A stretch of DNA of 64,000 bases from Mesosutterella multiformis (lineage in GTDB: Bacteria > Pseudomonadota > Gammaproteobacteria > Burkholderiales > Burkholderiaceae_F). Position 1 is the first letter of the stretch, and each line of letters begins with the position of its first letter. Made by a program: the position numbers and the translations under genes. The notes below the pieces were generated by a model. It did not search any database, was not told the origin of the DNA, and worked only from the letters and a program-made list of their open reading frames with translations. Location: contig NZ_BGZJ01000001.1 in assembly GCF_003402575.1 (NCBI RefSeq), positions 1,176,501 to 1,240,500 on the forward strand, in the 5' to 3' direction. Shown in pieces: positions 8,604-17,110 of the stretch.

Positions 8604-11000
8604 ATGACAGATCCCTTACTCGACGGCCTGAACCCTGAACAGCGTGAAGCAGTGACGCTGCCTGATCAGAATGCACTCGTGCTTGCCGGCGCCGGATCCG
8701 GAAAGACCCGGGTTCTGACGTCCCGTATCGGGTGGCTTATCCGCGAAGGACGGGCAACGCCCGGCAGCATCCTCGCCGTGACCTTCACGAACAAGGCGTC
8801 ACGCGAAATGCTGTCCCGAATTGAGTCTGTGTTGAAAGTGAATACGCGCGGCATGTGGGTCGGCACGTTCCACGGTCTCTGCAACCGGATGCTTCGGGTG
8901 CATGCGGCGGACGCTGGGCTGCCGTCCGGTTTTCAGATCATCGATCAGGCGGACCAGCTCTCGGTTGTGAAGCGGGTGATGAAGTCGGCCGGGATCGATA
9001 AGGAAACGATTGAGCCGAAGATTGTCCAGCACTTCATCAATCAGCATAAGGAAGCCGGAGAACGGAGTTCTGACATCCGGTCGCTGGATGCCCGGACGCC
9101 GAACGGCGCCGTGTCGCTTGAACTCTACCGGCTTTACGAAAAGCTCTGCATGGCTGAGGGCGTTGTCGATTTTGCTGAACTCCTTCTCCGTTCCTACGAG
9201 CTTCTGCAGCGGAACGAACTGATCCGCCGCCACTATGAGCGGAAGTTTTCGCATATCCTCGTCGACGAGTTCCAGGACACGAACGTGCTTCAGTACCGCT
9301 GGCTGAAAACACTGGCCGGTTACGGAATTCCCGGCATGGCGCGCGAACCCGGCATCACGAATTCAATCTTCGCGGTGGGTGATGATGACCAGTCGATTTA
9401 TGCGTTCCGAGGCGCGAATGTCAAGAATCTGACTGACTTCACGCGTGAACTCGGTGTGGATCACGTGGTGAGACTCGAGCAGAACTACCGCTCGACCGGC
9501 CATATTCTGGATGCCGCGAACGCCCTGATTGGCAACAACACAGGGCGCCTCGGAAAGAATCTCTGGACGGACTCCGGGAAGGGCGAAAAGCTTCGTGTCA
9601 TGCCGACCGGGAGCGGTGAGGCGGAAGCCCAGTTTGTGGCAAACGAAATCGAGGCTGAGCACCTCCGGGGCCGGAAGTACGAGGATTTCGCGATTCTCTA
9701 CCGCTCCAACGCTCAGTCCCGGGCGCTCGAATCCATTCTGATGTCAGCCGGCATTCCTTACCGTATCTACGGCGGACACCGGTTCTTCGAGCGTGCTCAC
9801 GTGAAAGACGCGCTGGCCTATCTGCGCCTCGTGGAGAATCCGAATGACAATACGGCGTTTCTCCGTGCGGTGAATACTCCGACCCGGGGTATCGGTGCGA
9901 AGACGCTTGAAGGGCTTTCCGCCGCGGCGGAAACAGCCGGCGTCTCGCTGATGACAGCCGCGAAAAACAGCCCGACCAAGGCCGCCGCTTTCTCTGACCT
10001 TATTCTGAATATTCGCGACAAAATCGCGGACCTCCCGCTTGTCGAAGCGGTGAAGGTTGTGATTGAGAGCTCGACCCTCCGTGCGGCGGTCGAAGCGGCC
10101 GATAAGAAGGAACACACCGCGAAGGCTGAAGACCTTGATGAAATCGCGAACGCGGCGGCCGCTTTCCTGAAGAACGCTGAGATTGATGAAAAGACGCCGG
10201 CTCTTCTTCCGGTTTCTGAGGATGAGCTTTCGCCGCTTTCCGCGTTCCTTGCTCTCGCCACGCTGGAAGCTGGTGACAATCAGTCGGAAGCCGGTGCAGA
10301 TGCTGTGCAGATGATGACGGTGCATGCCGCGAAGGGCCTCGAATTCCCGGTGGTCTTCATTACGGGTCTTGAGGAGAATCTTTTCCCGCACGCAAGCGCG
10401 ATGCGCGAGAACGGTGACTCAGGACTCGAGGAAGAACGCCGTCTGATGTACGTCGCGATTACCCGCGCGAAGCGCCGTCTCTATCTCTCATACGCTGCTG
10501 TCCGCTTTATCAATGGTCAGAGACAGGATGAGATGCCGAGTTCGTTCCTCGATGAGATTCCGCAGGAGCACCTTGAGTGGCTTGCGGATCCGCAGGCGGC
10601 GTCCCGCGAGAGCTGGGCATCGAGCAGCGGTTCCTGGGGCCGGGGCGGCGATGAACCGCACCGCGGCCGCGCGAGCTATGGTCATTGGGGCGAGCGGCGC
10701 AGCGATTCCGAGAGCCGCGGCTCCGGCGACCGCGGTACCTTCACCGGAAACGCTTACACATGGAGTCCGAAGGGGAAGGACGCGAGTTACAACGGCTCGA
10801 AGGATGAGCCTCTCCTCAAGAAGAGAAAGGCGGGGCCCGATGGATGGCAGGCCGGTCAGCACGTGAAGCACCCCAAATTCGGCAAGGGGGTAATTGTTTC
10901 CGTAATCGATAGCGGCGATATGACGAAGCTGCAGGTGGCCTTTGTCGGAGGCGGCGTGAAGCAGCTTCTCGCAAAAATCGCCAAACTCGAAAAAATCTGA
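8604..11000 (+). CDS. uvrD: ATP-dependent DNA helicase UvrD/PcrA (DNA helicase II)
   Basis: Superfamily 1A 3'-5' helicase used in nucleotide excision and mismatch repair. I chose ATG 8604, which begins MTDPLLDGLNPEQREAV, the standard family start. The open frame reaches back to 8424 but those 60 residues look non-coding. Seen: Walker A GAGSGKT at 29-35, DEFQDTN (motif II), GDDDQSIYAFRGA (motif III), QNYRST (IV), VQMMTVHAAKGLEFPVVF (V) and EERRLMYVAITRAKRRLYLSYA (VI). The C-terminus (GQHVKHPKFGKGVIVSV...) is the Tudor-like RNA-polymerase-binding domain found in UvrD and PcrA. An Arg/Ser/Gly-rich linker of roughly 80 residues precedes it. The length of 798 is slightly above usual because of this linker. 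Confidence 0.93.
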   Translation: MTDPLLDGLNPEQREAVTLPDQNALVLAGAGSGKTRVLTSRIGWLIREGRATPGSILAVTFTNKASREMLSRIESVLKVNTRGMWVGTFHGLCNRMLRVHAADAGLPSGFQIIDQADQLSVVKRVMKSAGIDKETIEPKIVQHFINQHKEAGERSSDIRSLDARTPNGAVSLELYRLYEKLCMAEGVVDFAELLLRSYELLQRNELIRRHYERKFSHILVDEFQDTNVLQYRWLKTLAGYGIPGMAREPGITNSIFAVGDDDQSIYAFRGANVKNLTDFTRELGVDHVVRLEQNYRSTGHILDAANALIGNNTGRLGKNLWTDSGKGEKLRVMPTGSGEAEAQFVANEIEAEHLRGRKYEDFAILYRSNAQSRALESILMSAGIPYRIYGGHRFFERAHVKDALAYLRLVENPNDNTAFLRAVNTPTRGIGAKTLEGLSAAAETAGVSLMTAAKNSPTKAAAFSDLILNIRDKIADLPLVEAVKVVIESSTLRAAVEAADKKEHTAKAEDLDEIANAAAAFLKNAEIDEKTPALLPVSEDELSPLSAFLALATLEAGDNQSEAGADAVQMMTVHAAKGLEFPVVFITGLEENLFPHASAMRENGDSGLEEERRLMYVAITRAKRRLYLSYAAVRFINGQRQDEMPSSFLDEIPQEHLEWLADPQAASRESWASSSGSWGRGGDEPHRGRASYGHWGERRSDSESRGSGDRGTFTGNAYTWSPKGKDASYNGSKDEPLLKKRKAGPDGWQAGQHVKHPKFGKGVIVSVIDSGDMTKLQVAFVGGGVKQLLAKIAKLEKI

Positions 11001-11029
11001 TCTTTCCCGCCCTCTGCCGCTTCCGGTGC

Positions 11030-11059
11030 ATCCGGTGTATGACGAAACATACGCCGGAT
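11030..11059 (+). terminator. Stem-loop after uvrD
   Basis: ATCCGGTGTATG pairs with CATACGCCGGAT across a 6-base loop, with one mismatch. Only a weak T-rich tail follows, so termination is probable but not certain. Confidence 0.5.
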
Positions 11060-11115
11060 TGCTTTCCTCTCAGGTATGATGAGAGACATCAAAATGCGGT
11101 AGGTGCGTGCTGACG

Positions 11116-11150
11116 GAATTCCCGTGTTTCGCAGTCTAAAACGGGAATTC
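11116..11150 (+). promoter_or_regulatory. Long hairpin in the leader of the PiT gene
   Basis: GAATTCCCGT and ACGGGAATTC form a perfect 10-base stem around a 15-base loop, ending 17 bases before the PiT start codon. There is no T-run after it, so it is not a normal terminator. It could be a regulator site or a translation-control structure. The role is not known. Confidence 0.4.
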
Positions 11151-11167
11151 TTCCGCGCAATTGGGCA

Positions 11168-13501
11168 ATGGATACATTCTTTCTCGTTATTCTGGGTTTT
11201 CTCGCGCTTCTAGCGGCGATTGACCTTTTTGTCGGTGTCAGCAACGACGCCAGCAACTTCCTCAATTCGGCGGTTGGCTGCCGGATTGCTCCCTATAAAG
11301 TCCTTGTCGCGGTTGCCGGTCTTGGCATTCTGCTTGGCGCCACGTTCTCCGGCGGCATGATGGAGATCGCGAAGAAGGGCGTCTTCAATCCGGGAATGTT
11401 CTCGTTCTCGGACGTGATGGCGATCTACTTCTCCGTCATGGTGACAGACGTCGTTCTGCTCAACTTCTTCAATTCCATGGGGCTTCCGACATCGACCACG
11501 GTGTCAATCGTGTTTGAGCTTCTCGGCGCAGCGGTCGGCGTGGAAGTGAACCGGATACTGGAGCGTGGCGGGTCGCTTGTTGAAGTCGGCGCCTATATCA
11601 ATAACGAGAAAGCGCTGACGATGATTTCGGCGATTCTTGTTTCAGTTGTGGTCGCTTTCATCGCGGGTGCCATCGTTCAGTACATTCTCCGCGTGATCTT
11701 CTCCTTCCACTACGAGAAGATGTACCGGAGGATCGGCGGTATTTACGGCGGCTTCGCAGTCACGATGATCTTCTACTTCCTCGTGATGAAGGGCGCGAGC
11801 GGCGCCTCCTTCATGACGCCGGAAATGATGCAGTTCCTTGACACGAACACCTGGCCGATCCTTGGAGTGCTCTTTATCGGCTCCACGGTGCTGATGCAGC
11901 TCGGGCTGATTCTTTTCAATCTCAATATTTTCAAGATCGTCATCCTCGCGGGCACTTTCGCTCTCGCTTTTGCCTTCGCGGGAAATGACCTTGTGAACTT
12001 CGTCGGTGTGCCGATCGCCGCCCTCGACAGCTATCACATCTTCACCGCGGCTCAGGGCGCCGATCCGAACACCTTCGCGATGGGGGGGCTCGCTGACCCG
12101 ATTCCGGCTCCGACGCTTCTTCTGATTCTCTCCGGCATCATCATGGTGCTCACGATCCGTTTCTCGAAGAGCGCCCAGCGCGTGATCGAAACGTCGGTCA
12201 ATCTTTCTTCCAGCACCACGGGTGAAAAAGAGCAGTTCGGCGCCTCGATGCCGGGCCGTATCATCGTTCGCTCCGCGATGTCGGTGGAGAATGTCATCTC
12301 GAAACTGACGCCGTCCCCGGTGAAAAAGTGGATTGACACGCGGTTTGAACCCATCATTCCGCCGACCGGGACTGAGCCTCTGCCGTTTGACTATGTCCGT
12401 GCGTCGATCAACCTGATCCTCACGGCTATTCTGATTTCGTCCGCGACCTCCCTCCAGCTGCCGCTTTCGACGACTTACGTGACCTTCATGGTCGGTATGG
12501 GATCGTCTTTCGCTGACCGCGCCTGGGACCGTGAAACGGCCGTTTACCGCGTGTCCGGCGTGCTGATCGTGATCGTCGGCTGGTTCCTCACGGCTCTTAC
12601 CGCGTTCGTTGCGGCTGGTGCCGTAGCGACTGTCGTGCTCTGGGGCAGCAAGGGTGCCTGCATCATCCTGATGCTGATCGCTGTTGCCGTGATCGTGAAG
12701 GAAAACTTCTTCGCCAGCGATGAGAAGCAGGCCGCTACCGAGACCCTTCAGAGCCTCGACCGCTTCGGTGTCCGCAAGCTTCTCAATAAGGCTGTGGCGA
12801 AGAACTTTGAAACGTCGGTGACCATCTTCCGCGACATGATCCGCTGCTTCCTCGACGATAACGAACGGGGACTTCGCGAGGTATCAAACCGCGCGGGTGA
12901 GTTCTTCGACAATGTATCGGAAGGCCGCGCCCGGTACTACCAGATGGCGCAGCGTCAGGGGTCTCACAGCGATAACGATGCGAAGTTCTTCTACTACCGC
13001 AGCTACAGCAATATGCGCGAAGTCTGCCGCACACTGAAACGCACGGCGATTCAGGCGCAGGAGCATGTGGCAAACCGTCACCGCGTTTTCAAGGGTGAGA
13101 TTGCCGGAAGCCTTGAGCAGCTTGTGCAGGTGCTTGAGGTGTTCGAGCAGGATATCCGGGATTTCAGCGGCGGCTGGAGCGATACAACAGAGCTCCGTGA
13201 GCGCTCGAAGAAAGTGTCGGATCTGATGGATCAGTATCAGGAGCTGCTGCTTTCCGATATTCATCACTATGATCTCTCGCTCCGCGGCTGTGAGCTCTAC
13301 ATGATCTTCCTGCAGTTCGCGCGTGACCTCCTGAACCGCTACGACATGGTAGTTATTTTGCAGAATCACCTGAACGATATGTGTGAAAACGAAAAACCGT
13401 TCTCCATACCGGCAGAAGGAACCGAACCGCCGGCCTCCGGAACGGAGGGCAGTGAGCCTTCGGAACAGGCTGTGAAGCCTGCGGGAGGTGCCGCAGCATG
13501 A
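11168..13501 (+). CDS. PiT-family inorganic phosphate transporter with C-terminal PhoU-like extension
   Basis: Inner-membrane low-affinity phosphate carrier (usually metal-phosphate/H+ symport). The two PiT repeats are visible: GVSNDASNFLNSAVG at 23-37 with GLPTSTTVSIVFELLGA at 105-121, and the second copy LPLSTTYVTFMVGMGSSFADR near 432. About ten hydrophobic segments fill residues 1-500. From about 520 the protein is soluble and helical with many charged residues (for example RDMIRCFLDDNERGLREV), resembling PhoU-type helices; this is inferred from composition and position. At 777 residues it is much longer than E. coli PitA (499) and resembles the long PiT proteins known from Bacteroidetes. 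The last 40 residues are Pro/Glu/Gly rich. The stop codon overlaps the next start (ATGA). Confidence 0.9.
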   Translation: MDTFFLVILGFLALLAAIDLFVGVSNDASNFLNSAVGCRIAPYKVLVAVAGLGILLGATFSGGMMEIAKKGVFNPGMFSFSDVMAIYFSVMVTDVVLLNFFNSMGLPTSTTVSIVFELLGAAVGVEVNRILERGGSLVEVGAYINNEKALTMISAILVSVVVAFIAGAIVQYILRVIFSFHYEKMYRRIGGIYGGFAVTMIFYFLVMKGASGASFMTPEMMQFLDTNTWPILGVLFIGSTVLMQLGLILFNLNIFKIVILAGTFALAFAFAGNDLVNFVGVPIAALDSYHIFTAAQGADPNTFAMGGLADPIPAPTLLLILSGIIMVLTIRFSKSAQRVIETSVNLSSSTTGEKEQFGASMPGRIIVRSAMSVENVISKLTPSPVKKWIDTRFEPIIPPTGTEPLPFDYVRASINLILTAILISSATSLQLPLSTTYVTFMVGMGSSFADRAWDRETAVYRVSGVLIVIVGWFLTALTAFVAAGAVATVVLWGSKGACIILMLIAVAVIVKENFFASDEKQAATETLQSLDRFGVRKLLNKAVAKNFETSVTIFRDMIRCFLDDNERGLREVSNRAGEFFDNVSEGRARYYQMAQRQGSHSDNDAKFFYYRSYSNMREVCRTLKRTAIQAQEHVANRHRVFKGEIAGSLEQLVQVLEVFEQDIRDFSGGWSDTTELRERSKKVSDLMDQYQELLLSDIHHYDLSLRGCELYMIFLQFARDLLNRYDMVVILQNHLNDMCENEKPFSIPAEGTEPPASGTEGSEPSEQAVKPAGGAAA

Positions 13502-14049
13502 GCGGGTCGGAAGAAATGACGGCTGGGCCGGTTCCCGGCGTGAGGGAGGAGGTCAATGCCTTCCTAACGCGGGAAGGGATTCCGTTTACGGGTTTCATTC
13601 ATCCGCCGATCATGACAGTCGCGGAAGGGGCTGAGATCGCCAAGCGTACAGGAGGTCTCTGCTGCAAAAACCTCTTTCTTAAAAACAAGAAAGGCGGTTT
13701 CTTCCTTCTCATGATTCCGCACTGGAAGCGGCTTGACAGCAAGGAACTCGCGCGTCAGATCGGAAGCGCGAGACTCTCCTTCGCAGGTGAGGAGGACCTG
13801 AGACGGCTTCTTCACCTGTACCCCGGTGCGGTGAGCCCGATGGGACTCATTTTTGATCGGGAGGGAGCTGTGCAGGTGCTCCTGGATCGCGAGATCATGA
13901 AGCACGCGTTGGTTGACTGCCATCCGTGCCGGAATGATGAGACGCTGACCATGACACCGGATGACCTTGTGAACCGGTTCATGCCGGCGACCGGACACCA
14001 GGTGCAGTGGGTGGATATTCCGGAGCCGGAAGAAAAGCCGGAATCCTGA
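13498..14049 (+). CDS. YbaK/ProX-family aminoacyl-tRNA editing protein (PrdX/ProXp-ala type)
   Basis: Free-standing relative of the prolyl-tRNA synthetase editing domain, expected to hydrolyse wrongly charged tRNA such as Ala-tRNAPro. Family marks are the opening FLTREGIPFTGFIHPPIMTVAEGAEIAKRTGG, the segment CCKNLFLKNKKGGFFLLMIPHWKRLDSKELARQIG with its key lysine, and the end segment VDCHPCRNDETLTMTPDDL, which matches PrdX proteins closely. The 183-residue length is normal. The ATG overlaps the PiT stop codon by 4 bases, so it is translated with the phosphate carrier although no functional link is known. It is followed by a strong terminator. Confidence 0.85.
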   Translation: MSGSEEMTAGPVPGVREEVNAFLTREGIPFTGFIHPPIMTVAEGAEIAKRTGGLCCKNLFLKNKKGGFFLLMIPHWKRLDSKELARQIGSARLSFAGEEDLRRLLHLYPGAVSPMGLIFDREGAVQVLLDREIMKHALVDCHPCRNDETLTMTPDDLVNRFMPATGHQVQWVDIPEPEEKPES

Positions 14050-14056
14050 TATCGAT

Positions 14057-14090
14057 AAAAACCGTGAGGCATCAGCTTCACGGTTTTTTT
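14057..14090. terminator. Bidirectional intrinsic terminator
   Basis: AAAACCGTGA and TCACGGTTTT form the stem, with A- and T-runs outside. It lies between two convergent genes. Confidence 0.85.
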
Positions 14091-14109
14091 CTGGAGGAAA
14101 AACGGTGTT

Positions 14110-14769
14110 TCAGCCTGCAGGCGGCTCCCAGCCATTCACATCGCCGAGTTTCCCCCGCTCCAGAAGCACGGTGATCGGGGCGAGTTCCGCGGTGTTATGA
14201 ACATCAAGTTTCCGGTATGCGGAGAGCCGGTGTACCTGAACAGTCCGCTCGCTGATATCGAGTTTTGCCGCGATCTGACGGTTCAGCAGCCCTTTGGCGG
14301 CAAGGCGGATAATTTCCCGCTCGCGTGTTGTCAGACGCCCGAACCGGGATTTCCATTCAGCTTCATCAATAGGGTGCTCGCGGCTGTCACAGTCCTTCTG
14401 AACCGACCGGGCAACTGTCGTGAGAAGCCTGTCCGGCTGCACGGGCTTCTGAAGGAATTCTTCAGCACCCGCCCGGATCGCGAAAACTGCGGTGTCGATA
14501 TCCCCGTGCCCGGTGAGAAAGATGATCGGGAGCGTGATTCCCCTTTTTTTCATTTCCGCCTGCACTTCGAGTCCGGAAACGTCCGGCATTCGAAGATCCA
14601 GGATCAGGCAGCCTGGGCGCGACGGCCGGTCATTCACGAAGAAATCGCGGGCGGAGGTATAGGCCGCGACATCCCAGCCTTCGCCGCTTAGCAGCGCTTC
14701 AAGAGAAATCAGCTGGTCTTCGTCATCATCCACCGCACGGATAAGCGGTGTTTCGTGTTCAGTCGTCAT
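14110..14769 (-). CDS. FixJ/TtrR-like response regulator
   Basis: Cytoplasmic transcription activator controlled by the sensor encoded just before it. Residues 1-125 are a receiver domain with acidic pocket VDDDED, phospho-acceptor aspartate in LILDLRMP, and the threonine/lysine pair in IIFLTGHGD and FLQKPV. Residues about 140-205 are a LuxR-type helix-turn-helix (LTTREREIIRLAAKGLLNRQIAAKLDISERTVQVHR). It begins 4 bases before the end of the sensor gene, so the two are coupled. Domain order and length (219 residues) match the FixJ/TtrR group. The target genes cannot be told from the window; no reductase lies next to this pair. Confidence 0.9.
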   Translation of the reverse strand: MTTEHETPLIRAVDDDEDQLISLEALLSGEGWDVAAYTSARDFFVNDRPSRPGCLILDLRMPDVSGLEVQAEMKKRGITLPIIFLTGHGDIDTAVFAIRAGAEEFLQKPVQPDRLLTTVARSVQKDCDSREHPIDEAEWKSRFGRLTTREREIIRLAAKGLLNRQIAAKLDISERTVQVHRLSAYRKLDVHNTAELAPITVLLERGKLGDVNGWEPPAG

Positions 14770-16718
14770 GATGGGGATGCCTTGTCTTTCGGTTGGGGAA
14801 CAGCGGCGGCGCGCGGTTCAGGCGAAGCTCCCTTTGCCTCTTCAAGCGGAATCGTAACGCGGGCCAGCGTAATGCCGCCTGCGCGTGAGAGTTCAAGCCG
14901 CCCGGATATCTTTTCCACGAGTGTCTTAACGATGAGAAGCCCGAGCCCAAGACCGTTTCCTTTGGTGGAGTGCAGCGGTGTGGGGGAGAGCGGGGTGTTC
15001 GCCTCGGACTGGTCCCCGGACCCGTTATCCTCAACTGAAAGGATGGCAGAACCGGCCTTTTCACTGAGAGTCACGGCGACTCGGGGCGCGGGGTTGGACG
15101 CACAGGCCTCTGCGGCGTTTTTGATGAGATTATTGGCGACGAGCTCCATTTCCAGTTCGTCCCATGCGGCAAAAAGCGGCTTTTCGGGGAGTGACAGCGT
15201 GATATGGATATCGGGATGCGCGAGACGCCGCATAGAGGCAACACGCTCCAGAGCCGCGGAAAAATTCACCGGCACAAGTTCCCGGTTCCGGTTCTTCGCG
15301 TAGCCTCTGACCCGCTCAATGATTTCGGAAGACCGCCAGCACTGTTTTTCAATCAGCGCCACCATGCGCGTGACAACCGGGGCGGGCGGCGTTCTTTCAA
15401 ACAGACGTTCGAGCGTGCCGCAGCAGTTGGAAATCGTGGACAGAGGCCCATTCAGTTCATGCGTAATGAGGCTTGAGATCGCGCCGATCACGCTTACGCG
15501 CTCAAAGGTCTCCAGTTTCTTTTCAGCCTCGAGTTTCCGCCGGGTGGCAGCCTCCTCGGCGAGCCTTGATTTCTCGAGTTCCGCGGTCCGCTCTTCAACG
15601 AGCCGCCCTGATCGCCAGCTGTGGAAAATGAGGAGAAGAATGAGAAGAACACCGAAGAGAATCGGGGTCCGGTACTTGCGGACAAAGTCGCCGACCGACT
15701 CGACCCGAAGGTAAGCGTAAGGGCCGGCTTTGAGTGTTCTGAAGAGCCCGTCCACCCGGGCGAAGTCCGATACGACGCCCCAGGCTACGCCGTGACTTGT
15801 CTCAGGCATCGTGAGGAGCGCGACTGTGACAGCGCGGCTTACAGGAGCCGTGGCGGTCTGAGTCGAAATAAAAGTCCAGTACGGGTAGAGATCCGTTGAT
15901 GTGCGGCAGTGGAAAACGGCGTCCGGCTTCTTCAGGCTGACAGCCCGGAACTGCTTCGCATATTCCGGTGTCGTGCTCTCGAGCTGCTCAAAGGTGCAGG
16001 TCCGGGCGAGCGCGAAGTCGGCGTCACCTCTCTGCACAGCGGCCAGCAGGTTGGTCATCGGAGATCCGGCTTCGACATAGTGGAAATAGTGATCGGGCGA
16101 GAGTCCCCGGGCGGCGAGCTCCCCCTCCGGGATATAGACGCCTGAAAACGCCTCGATCCAGCTCACGGCTGCCCGCTTTCCCTTCAGGTCTTCAATGCTC
16201 TTATAAGGGGAATCGTAGGGTACAAGAATGAGAGACCCCACGGCTTCACTCGGGTTTGGGGCCTCACGGGTGATCATCGTCGCGATGTCTCGCAGCCCCT
16301 GCACATACACGCGCCGGTAGAAACCGGCGGTCTCAAGAAAGAAATCGACTTCGCCATGCCGGATCGCGTATTCGAGCCCCGGAATTGTGTAGTTCCGGAT
16401 TTCAATCTGATACTGCGGGAGTTTTTTCTTCAGCCACGCAAAGGTGGCAAGAATATCGGGGCGCTCTTCCGGCATGAAGCTTCGTTCCACGTAACCGATG
16501 CGGACGATCCTCCGGCCGTCAGCCGCGACAGGGGAGGATTTTGCGGAAAGGCTGGATACGGGAGCCGAGGCTTCCGTGTCGGAGGCAGCTGCGGCCGGGA
16601 GCGGCTGCCAGAGAAACGCGGCGGTGAGAAGCCCGAAGAGGGCTGTGAGCAGAACGCGGCCCGAAAGACCGGAAAATCCGCAGCGCCAAAACCTTGATTG
16701 TCTGTCTCTAAGCCGCAT
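14766..16718 (-). CDS. TtrS-like sensor histidine kinase with periplasmic binding-protein domain
   Basis: Inner-membrane sensor. I chose ATG 16718 (GGGAG about 9 bases before; the open frame reaches 16823). Residues 1-50 form a signal anchor, followed by a periplasmic PhnD/TtrS-type solute-binding domain of about 270 residues (RIGYVERSFMPEERPDILATFAWLKKKL..., HGEVDFFLETAGFYRR, RGDADFALARTCTFE). A second membrane segment (PILFGVLLILLLIFH), a coiled linker, the His-box SLITHELNGPLSTISNC and the ATPase motifs NNLIKNAAEAC, VEDNGSG and GNGLGLGLLIVKTLVEK follow. This is the architecture of tetrathionate sensor TtrS, but the ligand here is not known. The window holds a second pair of this kind at 43.1 kb. 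Confidence 0.9.
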   Translation of the reverse strand: MRLRDRQSRFWRCGFSGLSGRVLLTALFGLLTAAFLWQPLPAAAASDTEASAPVSSLSAKSSPVAADGRRIVRIGYVERSFMPEERPDILATFAWLKKKLPQYQIEIRNYTIPGLEYAIRHGEVDFFLETAGFYRRVYVQGLRDIATMITREAPNPSEAVGSLILVPYDSPYKSIEDLKGKRAAVSWIEAFSGVYIPEGELAARGLSPDHYFHYVEAGSPMTNLLAAVQRGDADFALARTCTFEQLESTTPEYAKQFRAVSLKKPDAVFHCRTSTDLYPYWTFISTQTATAPVSRAVTVALLTMPETSHGVAWGVVSDFARVDGLFRTLKAGPYAYLRVESVGDFVRKYRTPILFGVLLILLLIFHSWRSGRLVEERTAELEKSRLAEEAATRRKLEAEKKLETFERVSVIGAISSLITHELNGPLSTISNCCGTLERLFERTPPAPVVTRMVALIEKQCWRSSEIIERVRGYAKNRNRELVPVNFSAALERVASMRRLAHPDIHITLSLPEKPLFAAWDELEMELVANNLIKNAAEACASNPAPRVAVTLSEKAGSAILSVEDNGSGDQSEANTPLSPTPLHSTKGNGLGLGLLIVKTLVEKISGRLELSRAGGITLARVTIPLEEAKGASPEPRAAAVPQPKDKASPS

Positions 16719-17110
16719 CAGAAGGATCTCCCCGGTAGCTTCACCCATCATAGCGGGGAAGGAATCGGGGAGCAGGAGAGATTCTGAGAAAAAAGCGGGG
16801 AAAGGAAAGGAGATGGGAGACACCTTCTCCCTTAAATCCTTTCCCCGGCTTAGGTAACCGGTCAGAAACAGCGGTTCGCTGTGATGCGCTGAACTCTCTG
16901 TTTCTGTTGAAAAAGATTCTAGGGGAAGGGGCTACTTAGGTAGCATGTTGGAGAACAAGCCAAAGCGTTTTTGTTTCTTCGGTCCCGATCGGAGCGGCCT
17001 CGCTCCGGGAATCCGGTCCCGCATCCCGAAAAAGTCCTGCTGATACGTGTATAAATGAGCTCACATCGGTCCCGAAGTCTGGCACGGGGACCGCCTTGGA
17101 GAATTTCAGC
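16719..17110. other. Gene-free divergent control region
   Basis: This stretch of 392 bases separates the sensor kinase gene from the amidohydrolase gene and must carry both promoters. It holds a large imperfect inverted repeat (GGGGAAAGGA at 16797-16806 with TCCTTTCCCC at 16837-16846, and an inner GGGAGA/TCTCCC) and a short palindrome GCTACTTAGGTAGC at 16930-16943. No open frame in it looks coding. Confidence 0.6.
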
